Notes under the pieces: model-generated
What the model was told of the DNA's origin: nothing
Database searches by the model: none
The model's input: the letters and a program-made list of their open reading frames with translations, nothing else
Shown: positions 45,611-54,396 of the stretch, in pieces
How the letters are laid out: each line of letters opens with the position of its first letter
How positions within the stretch are numbered: the stretch's first letter is position 1
Assembly (NCBI RefSeq): GCF_037890695.1
Contig: NZ_CP149571.1
Span: forward strand, 2,324,001 to 2,388,000
DNA from: Aeromonas jandaei
GTDB lineage: Bacteria; Pseudomonadota; Gammaproteobacteria; Enterobacterales; Aeromonadaceae
Reading direction: 5' to 3'
Length of the DNA stretch: 64,000 bases
Position numbers and translations under genes: made by a program

Positions 45611-48274
45611 ATGAACTTGAAACATTCTCTGTTAGCCATTGCCATGTCTACCGTTTTCGTCAGCCAGGTCCAGGCAGCCGATGCCGCCAAGCAAGCCGTG
45701 GTCGACTCCCTCGCCAACAACCTGGTGGTCAAGTATGAAGTGGTCACCAACGATGGCGCCGGTGCCGGTCTCGATTGCCAGGCGCTGGGCTCCGAGTGGG
45801 CGAGCTGTGGCGTTGCCAAGCTGCACCTGACCAACACCGGTGCTGACGTCACCTCCAAGGACTGGAGCATCTATGTCTCCTCCATCCGCCGCATCCAGCG
45901 TGTGGACAACGACCAGTTCACCATCACTCACCTGACCGGCGACCTCTATCGTTTGACGCCAACCGAGAAGTTCCAGGGGTTCGCCAAGGATGCCACCGTC
46001 GAAGTACCGCTGGTGGTCGAATATTGGGTACTGTTCGAATCTGACATCATGCCGAACTGGTATGTCGCCAGCGAAGGTGCCGAGCCGAAAGTGCTGGCCA
46101 GCATGAGCAACATCGACGATGCCACCACCTACGAGAAGCCGATGCCGGCTGATGGCTGGAAGCGCATCAAGGATGACAAGAACATCCTGATGAACAGCGA
46201 GACCCGTTTTGCTGCCAACCAGACCAGCACCCTGCTGCCGGCTGGCAAGGTCGATAACCAGATCCTGCCGACCCCGATGAAGCAGGTGGTCAAGGCTGGC
46301 CCGCAGGTTGACTTCTCCACCATCAAACTCAATGCCCTGGATCTGCCGAGCGATCGCGCCGAAGCCCTGAAAGCACAACTGACCAAGCTGGGTGTTACCC
46401 TCTCCGACACCGGCTACCCGGTCACCATCAAGCTGGGCAGCAAGCTCAAGCAGGCCGAAGGTTATGACATGACCATCGGCAAGAAAGGCACTGTTATCCA
46501 GGGTCACGACATTGAAGGCGCCTACTGGGGTGCTCAGTCCCTGATCTCCCTCCTGGGGGTCAATGACAAGCTGGTTAGCCAGATGACCGTTGAAGATGCG
46601 CCGCGCTTTGAATACCGCGGTATGCAGACCGACGTGGCTCGTCACTTCCGCAGCCTGGAGACCATGAAGAAGCTGGTTGACCAGATGTCTGCCATGAAGC
46701 TCAACGTGCTGCACCTGGGCCTGACCAACGATGAAGGCTGGCGTCTCGAGATCCCGGGCCTGCCGGAACTGACTCAGGTCGGTAGCCAGCGTTGCCACGA
46801 TCTCTCCGAAACCAAGTGCCTGCTGCCGCAACTGGGCTCCGGCCCGACCAGCGACAACCAGGGCTCCGGTTTCTACAGCAAGTCCGACTATATCGACCTG
46901 GTGCGTTATGCCAGAGCGCGCGGTGTGACCGTTATCCCCGAGATCAACATGCCGGCGCACGCCCGTGCCGCCGTGGTCTCCATGGAAGCGCGTTACAAGC
47001 GTCTGATGGCTGAAGGCAAAGAAGCCGAAGCCAACCAGTTCCGCCTGACTGACCCGGCTGATACCTCCAACGTCACCTCGGTTCAGTTCTACGACAAGAT
47101 GTCCTTCATCAACCCTTGCCAGCCGGGTGCTGCCACCTTCGTGGCCAAGGTGATGGATGAAGTTGCCCAGATGCATCAGGCCGCCGGCCAGCCGCTGACC
47201 GCATGGCACTACGGTGGTGACGAAGCGAAGAACATCATGCAGGGCGGTGGTTATCAGGATCCGGCTGTCACCAAGAAAGAAGAGCTGGTGGCATGGAAAG
47301 GCAATGTCGACTCCAGCAAGCAGGACAAGCCGTTTGGCAAGTCCCCGATGTGCCAGAAGATGATCGACGATGGCAAGATCAAGGACGTAGCCGAGCTGCC
47401 GGTTTACTTCGCCAAGGAAGTGGGCGAGATGGTCAAGGGCCACGGCTTCTCCACCTTGCAGGCGTGGGAAGATGGTCTGAAGTACGCCAACAGCGCCAAG
47501 GACTTCGCCACCGACAACACCCGTGTCAACTTCTGGGAAACCCTCTACTGGGGTGGCTTCAACGAAGCGATGAAGTGGGCGCACAAGGGTTACGAAGTGG
47601 TCCTCTCCAACCCGGATTACCTCTACTTCGACTTCCCGAACGAGGTGCACCCGGCTGAGCGTGGCTACTACTGGGCAACCCGTTTCAACGACACCCGCAA
47701 GGTGTTCGCCTTCGCCCCGGAAAACCTGCCGCAGAACGCCGAGACCTCGGTTGATCGCGACGGCAACGCCTTCGTGGCCAAGGGTGACCAGGATCCGGTC
47801 AAGTTCAAGGGCATTTCCGGTCAGCAGTGGAGTGAAACCGTACGTACCGACGCTCAGTACGAGTACATGGTTTACCCGCGTATCTTCTCCATGGCCGAGC
47901 GCGCATGGCACAAGGGTGGCTTCGAGCTGAACTATGTGAAAGGTCGCGAGTTCTCCGGCGAGACCAAGCATGTCAACAAGGCCACTCTGAACAAAGAGTG
48001 GAACCAGTTCGCCAACGTGCTGGGTCAGCGTGTCCTGCCGAAACTGGATCAGGCCGGTGTTGAATACCGCCTCTCCGTACCGGGTGCCAAAGTGGTGAAC
48101 GGTGTGCTGGAAGCGAACGTGGATCTGCCGGGCCTGCCCATCCAGTACAGCCTGGATGGCAAGACCTGGAGTGCCTACGACGCCGCAGCCAAGCCGGCCG
48201 TTGATGGCAAGGTCTACCTGCGTACCACCAGCTTCGATGGCAAGCGCACCAGCCGCGTCACCGAGCTGAACTGA
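45611..48274 (+). CDS. Secreted beta-N-acetylhexosaminidase (chitobiase, GH20)
   Basis: An 887-residue exported enzyme that releases GlcNAc from chitobiose and chitooligosaccharides. A signal peptide ends near VQA-ADAA (residue 22). An N-terminal carbohydrate-binding-like domain (to about 190), a small alpha/beta domain and the GH20 barrel follow, with YRGMQTDVARHF and the catalytic Asp-Glu pair in HYGGDEAKNIM near residue 540. A C-terminal Ig-like domain (last 80 residues) completes the chitobiase architecture. The start at 45611 has a purine-rich GAGAGCAG upstream; ATG at 45596 is in frame but has none. It sits between nagE and glnS, supplying GlcNAc for NagE. Confidence 0.93.
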   Translation: MNLKHSLLAIAMSTVFVSQVQAADAAKQAVVDSLANNLVVKYEVVTNDGAGAGLDCQALGSEWASCGVAKLHLTNTGADVTSKDWSIYVSSIRRIQRVDNDQFTITHLTGDLYRLTPTEKFQGFAKDATVEVPLVVEYWVLFESDIMPNWYVASEGAEPKVLASMSNIDDATTYEKPMPADGWKRIKDDKNILMNSETRFAANQTSTLLPAGKVDNQILPTPMKQVVKAGPQVDFSTIKLNALDLPSDRAEALKAQLTKLGVTLSDTGYPVTIKLGSKLKQAEGYDMTIGKKGTVIQGHDIEGAYWGAQSLISLLGVNDKLVSQMTVEDAPRFEYRGMQTDVARHFRSLETMKKLVDQMSAMKLNVLHLGLTNDEGWRLEIPGLPELTQVGSQRCHDLSETKCLLPQLGSGPTSDNQGSGFYSKSDYIDLVRYARARGVTVIPEINMPAHARAAVVSMEARYKRLMAEGKEAEANQFRLTDPADTSNVTSVQFYDKMSFINPCQPGAATFVAKVMDEVAQMHQAAGQPLTAWHYGGDEAKNIMQGGGYQDPAVTKKEELVAWKGNVDSSKQDKPFGKSPMCQKMIDDGKIKDVAELPVYFAKEVGEMVKGHGFSTLQAWEDGLKYANSAKDFATDNTRVNFWETLYWGGFNEAMKWAHKGYEVVLSNPDYLYFDFPNEVHPAERGYYWATRFNDTRKVFAFAPENLPQNAETSVDRDGNAFVAKGDQDPVKFKGISGQQWSETVRTDAQYEYMVYPRIFSMAERAWHKGGFELNYVKGREFSGETKHVNKATLNKEWNQFANVLGQRVLPKLDQAGVEYRLSVPGAKVVNGVLEANVDLPGLPIQYSLDGKTWSAYDAAAKPAVDGKVYLRTTSFDGKRTSRVTELN

Positions 48275-48294
48275 TAGTACACATGCCGTAACGC

Positions 48295-48318
48295 AAGGTG
48301 GGTCGCAAGACCCGCCTT
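48295..48318 (+). terminator. First hairpin after chitobiase
   Basis: AAGGTGGGTC pairs with GACCCGCCTT (one G-U) around GCAA. The T tract is short. Confidence 0.6.
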
Positions 48319-48414
48319 TCCCAAGGGCGATGGTCTATCGGATTTGGGAAAGGTTGACTGTGCGTGTGAGCCTTTGTTGTGTGTGTATTGTCTGTTTTGT
48401 TTTTCATCACTTTC

Positions 48415-48440
48415 AGCCCCGCCCAGTGCGGGGCTTTTTT
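48415..48440 (+). terminator. Second, stronger terminator after chitobiase
   Basis: AGCCCCGC pairs with GCGGGGCT around CCAGT and runs into six T residues. Confidence 0.88.
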
Positions 48441-48616
48441 ATACATCCGGCGTGACGAGGCTGCTTTGACCCGCTTTTTAGCACGCCAATAGCCCGAACT
48501 GCCAAATTCAGGTTGAGGCAGGGCGCGTAATGAGGGATCATATCCGGCTTGACGGCGGGGGGATGAGGGTGCCAGCCGGCACAACTTCCGCCAGTGACGC
48601 TTTTTTGAGGTGAGCC

Positions 48617-50278
48617 ATGAGTCAGGCGAACAGCCCAACTAACTTTATTCGTCAGATCATTGATGAAGATCTGGCCAGCGGTAAGCACAGCAGCGTGCAT
48701 ACCCGTTTTCCGCCCGAGCCGAACGGTTATCTCCATATCGGCCACGCCAAATCCATCTGCCTGAACTTCGGCATCGCCCGCGACTATCAGGGCCAGTGCA
48801 ACCTGCGCTTTGACGATACCAACCCGGCGAAGGAAGATATCGAGTACGTTGAGTCCATCAAGCAGGACGTGCAGTGGCTCGGCTTCCAGTGGAACGGCGA
48901 GATCTGCTACTCCTCCGACTATTTCGACAAGCTGCACGGCTACGCCGTTGAGCTGATCGAAAAGGGTCTGGCCTATGTGGACGAGCTCTCCCCCGAGCAG
49001 ATGCGCGAGTACCGCGGCACCCTGACCGAGCCGGGCAAGAACAGCCCGTTCCGTGACCGCAGCGTGGCAGAGAACCTGGCCCTGTTCGAGAAGATGAAGA
49101 ACGGCGAGTTTGCCGAGGGCTCCGTCTGCCTGCGCGCCAAGATCGACATGGCTTCTCCCTTCATGGTGATGCGCGATCCGGTTATCTATCGCATCAAGTT
49201 TGCCCACCACCACCAGACCGGTGACAAGTGGTGCATCTACCCGATGTATGACTTCACTCACTGCATCTCGGACGCCCTGGAAGGGATCACCCACTCCATC
49301 TGTACTCTGGAGTTCCAGGATAACCGTCGTCTGTACGACTGGGTACTGGACAACATCACCATCGACTGTCACCCGCGTCAGTACGAGTTCTCTCGTCTGA
49401 ACCTCGAATACACCGTCATGTCCAAGCGCAAGCTGAACCTGCTGGTGACCGAGAAGCACGTCGATGGCTGGGACGACCCGCGCATGCTGACCGTCTCCGG
49501 TCTGCGTCGCCGTGGCTACACTCCGGCTTCCATCCGCGAGTTCTGCAAGCGCATCGGCGTGACCAAGCAGGACAACATCGTCGAGATGAGCATGCTGGAA
49601 GCCTGTATCCGTGAAGACCTCAACGAGAATGCGCCGCGCGCCATGGCCGTGCTGCACCCGGTGAAGGTGGTGATCGAGAACCTGGCTGCCGATGAAGTGC
49701 TGACCGCCCCGGCTCACCCGAGCAACGCCGAGATGGGTACCCGCGAGCTGAACTTTACCCGCGAGATCTTTATCGACGAAGCGGACTTCAAAGAAGAGGC
49801 GAACAAGCAGTTCAAGCGTCTGGTGCTGGGCAAGGAAGTGCGTCTGCGCAATGCCTATGTGATCAAGGCCGAGCGCATCGAGAAGGACGCCGACGGCAAG
49901 GTTACCTGCATCTACTGCAGCTACGACCCCGAGACCTTGGGCAAGGATCCGGCCGATGGCCGCAAGGTGAAAGGGGTGATCCACTGGGTCAGCGCTACTC
50001 ACTCCCTGCCGGCAGAAGTGCGCCTCTATGACCGTCTGTTCAAGGTGCCGAACCCGGGCGCCGAAGAGGACTTCGAAGCAGCCCTGAACCCGGAATCCCT
50101 GGTGATCATTGAGGGTGCCCGTGTCGAGGCTTCGCTCAAGAACGCCAAGCCGGAGCAGGCTTACCAGTTCGAGCGCGAAGGCTACTTCTGCGCCGACAAC
50201 AAGCTCTCCAGCCCGGAGCATCTGGTGTTCAACCGCACCGTTGCCCTGCGCGACTCTTGGGGCAAGGTAGAAGGCTGA
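48617..50278 (+). CDS. glnS: Glutaminyl-tRNA synthetase
   Basis: A 553-residue class I aminoacyl-tRNA synthetase. HIGH at 40-43 (within LHIGHAKS) and the KMSKS-equivalent VMSKR near 268-272 are visible, together with [10 protein letters not shown] at the start of the catalytic fold. The C-terminal anticodon-binding domain occupies the last 200 residues. GAGG lies before the ATG. Placement next to nagE, with chitobiase between, keeps the nagE-glnS order known from E. coli. Confidence 0.98.
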   Translation: MSQANSPTNFIRQIIDEDLASGKHSSVHTRFPPEPNGYLHIGHAKSICLNFGIARDYQGQCNLRFDDTNPAKEDIEYVESIKQDVQWLGFQWNGEICYSSDYFDKLHGYAVELIEKGLAYVDELSPEQMREYRGTLTEPGKNSPFRDRSVAENLALFEKMKNGEFAEGSVCLRAKIDMASPFMVMRDPVIYRIKFAHHHQTGDKWCIYPMYDFTHCISDALEGITHSICTLEFQDNRRLYDWVLDNITIDCHPRQYEFSRLNLEYTVMSKRKLNLLVTEKHVDGWDDPRMLTVSGLRRRGYTPASIREFCKRIGVTKQDNIVEMSMLEACIREDLNENAPRAMAVLHPVKVVIENLAADEVLTAPAHPSNAEMGTRELNFTREIFIDEADFKEEANKQFKRLVLGKEVRLRNAYVIKAERIEKDADGKVTCIYCSYDPETLGKDPADGRKVKGVIHWVSATHSLPAEVRLYDRLFKVPNPGAEEDFEAALNPESLVIIEGARVEASLKNAKPEQAYQFEREGYFCADNKLSSPEHLVFNRTVALRDSWGKVEG

Positions 50279-50330
50279 TACAGTGGGGCAGGGGAGACTC
50301 TGCCCTCCATTGTGCTTCTATCCTGTTTCG

Positions 50331-50370
50331 GACAATAAAAAAGCCAGCTGATGCTGGCTTTTTTATTGTC
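50331..50370. terminator. Bidirectional terminator between glnS and fur
   Basis: An 18-base perfect stem (50331-50348 with 50353-50370, loop TGAT) includes six A and six T residues at the arms. It serves both convergent genes. Confidence 0.94.
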
Positions 50371-50393
50371 CGTGATCTGATGTTGCAGCCGAC

Positions 50394-50822
50394 TCAGTCG
50401 TCGTGCTTGCACTCACCGCTGGCACAGTGACCGTAGAGGTAGAGGCTGTGGTTGGTGAGACGGATATTGTGCTTTTTGGCGATCTCGCTCTGGCGTTGCT
50501 CAATCACCTCGTCGGAGAACTCGATCACCTTGCCGCAGTCCAGGCAAACCAGATGGTCGTGGTGCTCCTGGGTCGCCAGTTCGAATACCGACTTGCCCCC
50601 TTCGAAGTGATGGCGGGTCACGATACCGGCATCATCAAACTGGTTGAGAACGCGGTAGACGGTGGCGAGGCCAATCTCTTCACCCAGATCGATCAGGCGT
50701 TTATAGAGATCTTCGGCACTGGTGTGTTGGCAGTCCGGCTGTTGCAGGATTTCCAGGATCTTGACCCGGGGCAAGGTGATCTTGAGCCCGGCCTTTTTTA
50801 ACGCTTGGTTGTTGTCTGCCAT
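50394..50822 (-). CDS. fur: Ferric uptake regulator Fur
   Basis: A 142-residue metalloregulator. The winged-helix DNA-binding half has KITLPRVKILEIL and LATVYRVLNQFDDAGIV. The C-terminal dimerisation half has the HHFEG, HHDHLVCLDCGKVIEF and CxxxxC (CASGEC) metal-binding segments. With Fe(II) it represses iron acquisition genes. I saw no strong Fur box in its own upstream region. It lies near fldA as in enterobacteria. Confidence 0.98.
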   Translation of the reverse strand: MADNNQALKKAGLKITLPRVKILEILQQPDCQHTSAEDLYKRLIDLGEEIGLATVYRVLNQFDDAGIVTRHHFEGGKSVFELATQEHHDHLVCLDCGKVIEFSDEVIEQRQSEIAKKHNIRLTNHSLYLYGHCASGECKHDD

Positions 50823-51065
50823 ATTCTACTTATTCGCATTCTCGAAGGTGGGGTTTATTCTGATGGACTGCCGCGGGAATGGCAACCTTCAACTCGCTTG
50901 GCCTGTCATTATAGGTCGTAGCCTCCCTAAAAATAAACCCGCAAATTCAAAGGGTTTAGCCACTCATCCGGGTCTGGATTGAAATAATCAATCACCTTGA
51001 TCGACTTGCCGGGATGGCAGATGTTGATAAGATGTAACTTTCACATATCTGGTCGGATGAGATCC

Positions 51066-51539
51066 ATGGATTGGCTTTTTGACAACGCGGCCTGGGTGCG
51101 CCGCGCCCTCAATGCCTGGCCCCCTTTCTGGGGCGCCGGCATCAAGATAGAGACCCTGAGCGATGATTTTCGCTACTGCCGGGTGACCCTCAAATCCCGC
51201 TGGTGGAACAAGAATGCCAACCGCACCCAGTTTGGCGGCAGCATGTTTGCCATGACAGATCCCATCTATCCGCTGATGCTGATGGGCTACTTCAAGAACC
51301 GTTATTACGTCTGGGACAAGGCGGGCAGCATCAACTACATCAAACCGGGCAAGGGCAAGCTGGTGGCGGAATTCAACCTGAGCGATGGCAAGCTGGCCGA
51401 AATCGTTGCGGCGACCGAAGGGGGGATCAAATACTTTCCCGAATTCGAGGTGACGGTGCAGGACGGTCAGGGGGAGCTGGTGGCGCAGGTGAAACGTACT
51501 CTCTATGTGCGGGCCAAGCCCGAGCACAGGGGAGAGTGA
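51066..51539 (+). CDS. DUF4442 hot-dog-fold protein
   Basis: A 157-residue protein related to the PaaI-type thioesterase hot-dog fold (DUF4442). TQFGGSMFAMTDPIYPLML aligns with the helix that carries the active site in thioesterases. The N-terminal MDWLFDNAAWVRRALNAWPPF and KAGSINYIKPGKGKL are family features. GGATGAG lies just before the ATG at 51066. The substrate is unknown. It is inserted between fur and fldA, pointing the opposite way. Confidence 0.82.
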   Translation: MDWLFDNAAWVRRALNAWPPFWGAGIKIETLSDDFRYCRVTLKSRWWNKNANRTQFGGSMFAMTDPIYPLMLMGYFKNRYYVWDKAGSINYIKPGKGKLVAEFNLSDGKLAEIVAATEGGIKYFPEFEVTVQDGQGELVAQVKRTLYVRAKPEHRGE

Positions 51540-51560
51540 ACGGCAGCAAATTGCAAATAG

Positions 51561-51587
51561 AACAAGGGCCCCGACGGGGCCCTTGTT
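51561..51587. terminator. Bidirectional terminator between the DUF4442 gene and fldA
   Basis: AACAAGGGCCCC pairs perfectly with GGGGCCCTTGTT around GAC. The T tract is short on each strand. Confidence 0.75.
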
Positions 51588-51608
51588 GCTTCAAGCAGGG
51601 GGAGGAGA

Positions 51609-52133
51609 TTACTCCAGCTCGCCCAGACACATCTCTTCGTGCAACTGCTTGCACCAGCCTTTGACGCGCTCGGCGGTCAATTCAGGCTGACGATCTTCGT
51701 CGATGCCCAGGCCGACGAAGTGCTTGTCATCTACCAGCGCCTTGGAGGCTTCGAATTCGTAACCGGCAGTCGGCCAGTGACCGATGATGATGGCGCCTTT
51801 GGCTTCAACGATGTCGCGCAGGGTACCCATGGCGTCGAGGAAGTACTCGGCGTAGTCTTCCTGATCGCCACAACCGAAGATGGCAACCAGCTTGTTGGTG
51901 AAGTCGATTTCGCCCAGATCGGGGAAGAAGTCGTCCCAGTCGGCCTGTGCTTCGCCGTAGTACCAGGTCGGGATACCGAACATCAGCAGATCGAAGTTCT
52001 CGATGTCGGCCTTGCTGCTCTTGGCGATGTCACGGACTTCAATCAGATTCTTGCCCAGCTCTTTCTGGATCATCTTGGCGACAGCTTCGGTGTTACCGGT
52101 ATCGCTGCCAAAAAACAGACCTACACTTGCCAT
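51609..52133 (-). CDS. fldA: Flavodoxin I
   Basis: A 174-residue long-chain flavodoxin that carries electrons for reductive reactions including biotin synthase activation and pyruvate oxidoreductase. The FMN-phosphate loop GSDTGNTE is at residues 9-16, and PTWYYGEAQADWDDF and CGDQEDYAEYFLDA are the isoalloxazine-binding segments. It may be the natural partner for the NifJ enzyme and for BioB in this window. It is followed on the same strand by no further gene before the terminator. Confidence 0.97.
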   Translation of the reverse strand: MASVGLFFGSDTGNTEAVAKMIQKELGKNLIEVRDIAKSSKADIENFDLLMFGIPTWYYGEAQADWDDFFPDLGEIDFTNKLVAIFGCGDQEDYAEYFLDAMGTLRDIVEAKGAIIIGHWPTAGYEFEASKALVDDKHFVGLGIDEDRQPELTAERVKGWCKQLHEEMCLGELE

Positions 52134-52172
52134 AGTGTTTAGTTACCCGTATTTGGTGTTAATGCTTGACGC

Positions 52173-52469
52173 TCAGACTGCAATATCCACCGCAAAGGCG
52201 GACTCAATCTGTTGCTTCAGGATAGATTGGATCAGCTCGGCTCGGCTGATGTTCTGTTGCAACGCAAGTTGGTTCAGGCGCTCCAGCAACTCGGCCTCCA
52301 CCTTTAACTCTACCCGCTTCAGCCCATTCTCCCGATCGCGCTTAAGCTGGTTACGCTTGTTGATCTTGAGTTGGGTCTCGCGGGGGAGTGGGTTGGTCTT
52401 TGGCCTGCCGGGGCGCTTCTCGTTTGCGAACAGATCCAGTGTTGTTCGATCAGTTTGCTGTTTGGCCAT
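52173..52469 (-). CDS. ybfE: LexA-regulated protein YbfE
   Basis: A 98-residue basic protein matching the YbfE family. FANEKRPGRPKTNPLPRETQ is a basic arm, followed by LKVEAELLERLNQLALQQNISRAELIQ, which forms a ribbon-helix-helix-like unit. A DNA-binding role is likely. E. coli ybfE is a LexA target, but I found no clear LexA box (CTG-N10-CAG) in the short upstream gap. It lies 39 bases before fldA on the same strand. Confidence 0.85.
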   Translation of the reverse strand: MAKQQTDRTTLDLFANEKRPGRPKTNPLPRETQLKINKRNQLKRDRENGLKRVELKVEAELLERLNQLALQQNISRAELIQSILKQQIESAFAVDIAV

Positions 52470-52488
52470 ACATCACAGATGAAAATTG

Positions 52489-52710
52489 TTAGCCTAGTCC
52501 TGAGCCTTCCCAGCCCAGTTCGATCAGCCCCTTGGCGACAAAACCTGCACAACCCAGAAACAGTACCAACCAGACGATGAAACGACCGAAACGGGGCACG
52601 TTGCCGCGTTTGAGAACGTCCTGAATGGCCAGGCCAATCAATATGAAAATGGCCACAAAGAATAACTTGAGGCCCAAACTTTCGATCAGGTCGATATGTT
52701 CACTTAGCAT
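52489..52710 (-). CDS. DUF2788 small membrane protein
   Basis: A 73-residue inner-membrane protein with two membrane segments (LGLKLFFVAIFILIGLAI and RFIVWLVLFLGCAGFVAKG) connected by QDVLKRGNVPRFG. This matches the DUF2788 pattern found beside ybfE and ybfF in several gammaproteobacteria. Function is unknown. It is 19 bases before ybfE on the same strand. Confidence 0.8.
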   Translation of the reverse strand: MLSEHIDLIESLGLKLFFVAIFILIGLAIQDVLKRGNVPRFGRFIVWLVLFLGCAGFVAKGLIELGWEGSGLG

Positions 52711-52765
52711 GGATTGCGCACACTCCTTATGACGGGCGCACTATATCACAAAGGATTTGGAACTG

Positions 52766-53569
52766 TTAACCGCCTGTGGACAGGAAATCCACAACCAGTT
52801 TGTTGAACAACATCGGTTTTTCCGCATGCAGCCAGTGGCCGGTTCCGGCGATGACGCGCACCTTTGCCGCCGGGAATTGGGCCAGTGCCGCCTCGCTGTA
52901 TTGCGGCTGCATGTAATCGGAATCCCCCCCCTTGATAAAGAGCACTGGCCCCTCGAAGCGGCGCTCATCCTCGGGCCAGCCCATGATGTTGGCGTAGTTC
53001 TCCTCAAGAGCAGGCACATTGAAGCGCCACTGCCAGCCATCGTCGCCTTTGGCGAAGGATTTGAGCAGAAACTGGCGCACTCCGGCGATCTCGATATGTT
53101 CGGCCAGAATGCGCTCTGCATCGCTGCGGCTCTGGGGCTGAGCTGCCAGAGTGGCGTTGAGGCCGGCGAACACATTCTGGTGGCGGGAGTGGGGATAGGC
53201 GACCGGCGCCATGTCGGCCACCACCAGCCGGCTCACCCGCGCGGGCGCCAGCTTGGCAAGCTGCATCCCGACCTTGCCCCCCATGGAGTGGCCGACTATC
53301 GCCGCCTGATCCAGCCCAAGGTGATCCATCAGCGCGAGTATGTCGGCGGCCTGCGCCGGATAGCTCATGTCGTCGCTGCGAAACGAGACGCCGTGGTTGC
53401 GCAAATCGACGCTGATGACCCGATAGTGCTCGCCGAGGGCGCGGGCCAGCAGGCCCAGGTTATCGAGGCTGCCGAACAGCCCGTGGATCAGAATGACGGC
53501 CGGTTCCTGACCCTGCTCTTTGAAGTTCACTACGCTCTTTTGTTGCAAAATGACACCTTGTTCGGTCAT
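52766..53569 (-). CDS. ybfF: Alpha/beta-hydrolase esterase YbfF
   Basis: A 267-residue esterase. ILIHGLFGSLDN forms the oxyanion region, GHSMGGKVG carries the nucleophile Ser (near residue 93), and GTGHWLHAEKP the catalytic His. The family hydrolyses short acyl esters including malonyl and palmitoyl thioesters in vitro. The start at 53569 (MTEQGVILQQKS) follows the seqA-divergent intergenic region. It keeps the ybfF-seqA divergent order of enterobacteria. Confidence 0.92.
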   Translation of the reverse strand: MTEQGVILQQKSVVNFKEQGQEPAVILIHGLFGSLDNLGLLARALGEHYRVISVDLRNHGVSFRSDDMSYPAQAADILALMDHLGLDQAAIVGHSMGGKVGMQLAKLAPARVSRLVVADMAPVAYPHSRHQNVFAGLNATLAAQPQSRSDAERILAEHIEIAGVRQFLLKSFAKGDDGWQWRFNVPALEENYANIMGWPEDERRFEGPVLFIKGGDSDYMQPQYSEAALAQFPAAKVRVIAGTGHWLHAEKPMLFNKLVVDFLSTGG

Positions 53570-53667
53570 GAGTGCGTTGCCGATATGATTTAACGCACTG
53601 GAAAGAAAAGGATTTCGTGTGATGAAGGGGAAATTTGTGTGGTTTTTTTTCTAAAAAATCCCGTTCA

Positions 53668-53691
53668 GATCGGCTATCAGTGCGGCCGATC
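53668..53691. promoter_or_regulatory. Inverted repeat containing two GATC sites upstream of seqA
   Basis: GATCGGC and GCCGATC frame a ten-base gap, placing two Dam sites 20 bases apart, two helical turns. SeqA binds pairs of hemimethylated GATC sites with such spacing, so autoregulation is plausible. Confidence 0.4.
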
Positions 53692-53756
53692 ACACACTTG
53701 GGCCGCTATTATGCCGTATTCTCGATGAGATTCATGTACATCTGCCAGCCCCTCCC

Positions 53757-53785
53757 TTGGGCTGTCGGGTTTGCCTATGTATAAT
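53757..53785 (+). promoter_or_regulatory. seqA promoter
   Basis: A perfect TATAAT at 53780-53785 is preceded by TTGGGC at 53757-53762 with a 17-base spacer. The seqA start is 37 bases beyond the -10. Confidence 0.7.
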
Positions 53786-53822
53786 CGCCGCATCCGAATT
53801 TCGACGAGTCCAGCGCATCCCT

Positions 53823-54338
53823 ATGAAAACCATCGAGCTTGATGACGATCTCTACTTCTATATCGCCAGCCAGACCCGGCACATCGGTGAGAGTGCCTCC
53901 GACATCCTGCGCCGTCTGCTGGAACAGCCTGCTCAGGGGGCCGCGTCAGCCGCCGTTGCCGAGCCAGCGCCTGCGGCACCACACCGTGCCGTTGCTGCAC
54001 CGCAGGGGCTGCAAGCCCTGCTCGATTCAGGCGAGCTGCAGCAGGAAGAGAAGTCCATCAACCGTTTCATGCAGGTGCTGAGTACCCTCTACCGGGATGA
54101 TCCGGTCGGGTTTACCCAGGCCACCGAAATCAAGGGGCGCAAGCGCGTCTATTTTTCGCGGGATCCCGAGGCTCTGCGCGCCAGTGGCAGCACCACCAAG
54201 CCCAAGCCGGTACCGGAAACCCCGTTCTGGGTGATCACCAACACCAACACCAGTCGCAAGCAGAACATGGTCGCTCAGCTGATGAGCAGCATGGGTTACG
54301 GCGACGAGGTGATCGCGCAGGTGTGCGGCGCAATCTAA
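53823..54338 (+). CDS. seqA: Replication initiation negative regulator SeqA
   Basis: A 171-residue protein that sequesters newly replicated origins by binding hemimethylated GATC pairs. The N-terminal oligomerisation domain begins [16 protein letters not shown]. An Ala/Pro linker (about residues 37-62) and the DNA-binding C-terminal domain with RKRVYFSRD and [12 protein letters not shown] follow. It is slightly shorter than E. coli SeqA (181). It precedes pgm by 58 bases on the same strand, as in E. coli. Confidence 0.96.
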   Translation: MKTIELDDDLYFYIASQTRHIGESASDILRRLLEQPAQGAASAAVAEPAPAAPHRAVAAPQGLQALLDSGELQQEEKSINRFMQVLSTLYRDDPVGFTQATEIKGRKRVYFSRDPEALRASGSTTKPKPVPETPFWVITNTNTSRKQNMVAQLMSSMGYGDEVIAQVCGAI

Positions 54339-54396
54339 CGGTTTTTCAAGACTCAGGCCTTGCCCGGCAAGGCCGCCATTACGCAAGGAAAACGCC

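Larger units (their letters stand above)
48275..48616 (+). other. 342-base intergenic region between chitobiase and glnS
   Basis: It holds two transcription-stop hairpins and a T/G-rich spacer between them (about 48360-48410). The last 150 bases should contain the glnS promoter; TTGACC at 48466-48471 is a -35 candidate but its -10 is unclear. No gene is seen. Confidence 0.6.

Noticed and set aside
50823..51065. Fur box in the fur / DUF4442 gap
   Set aside because: Only a weak AT-rich partial match (GAAATAATCAATCA) was seen, too poor to call.
52470..52488. LexA box upstream of ybfE
   Set aside because: No CTG-N10-CAG arrangement is present in the short gap, so SOS control cannot be supported from sequence.
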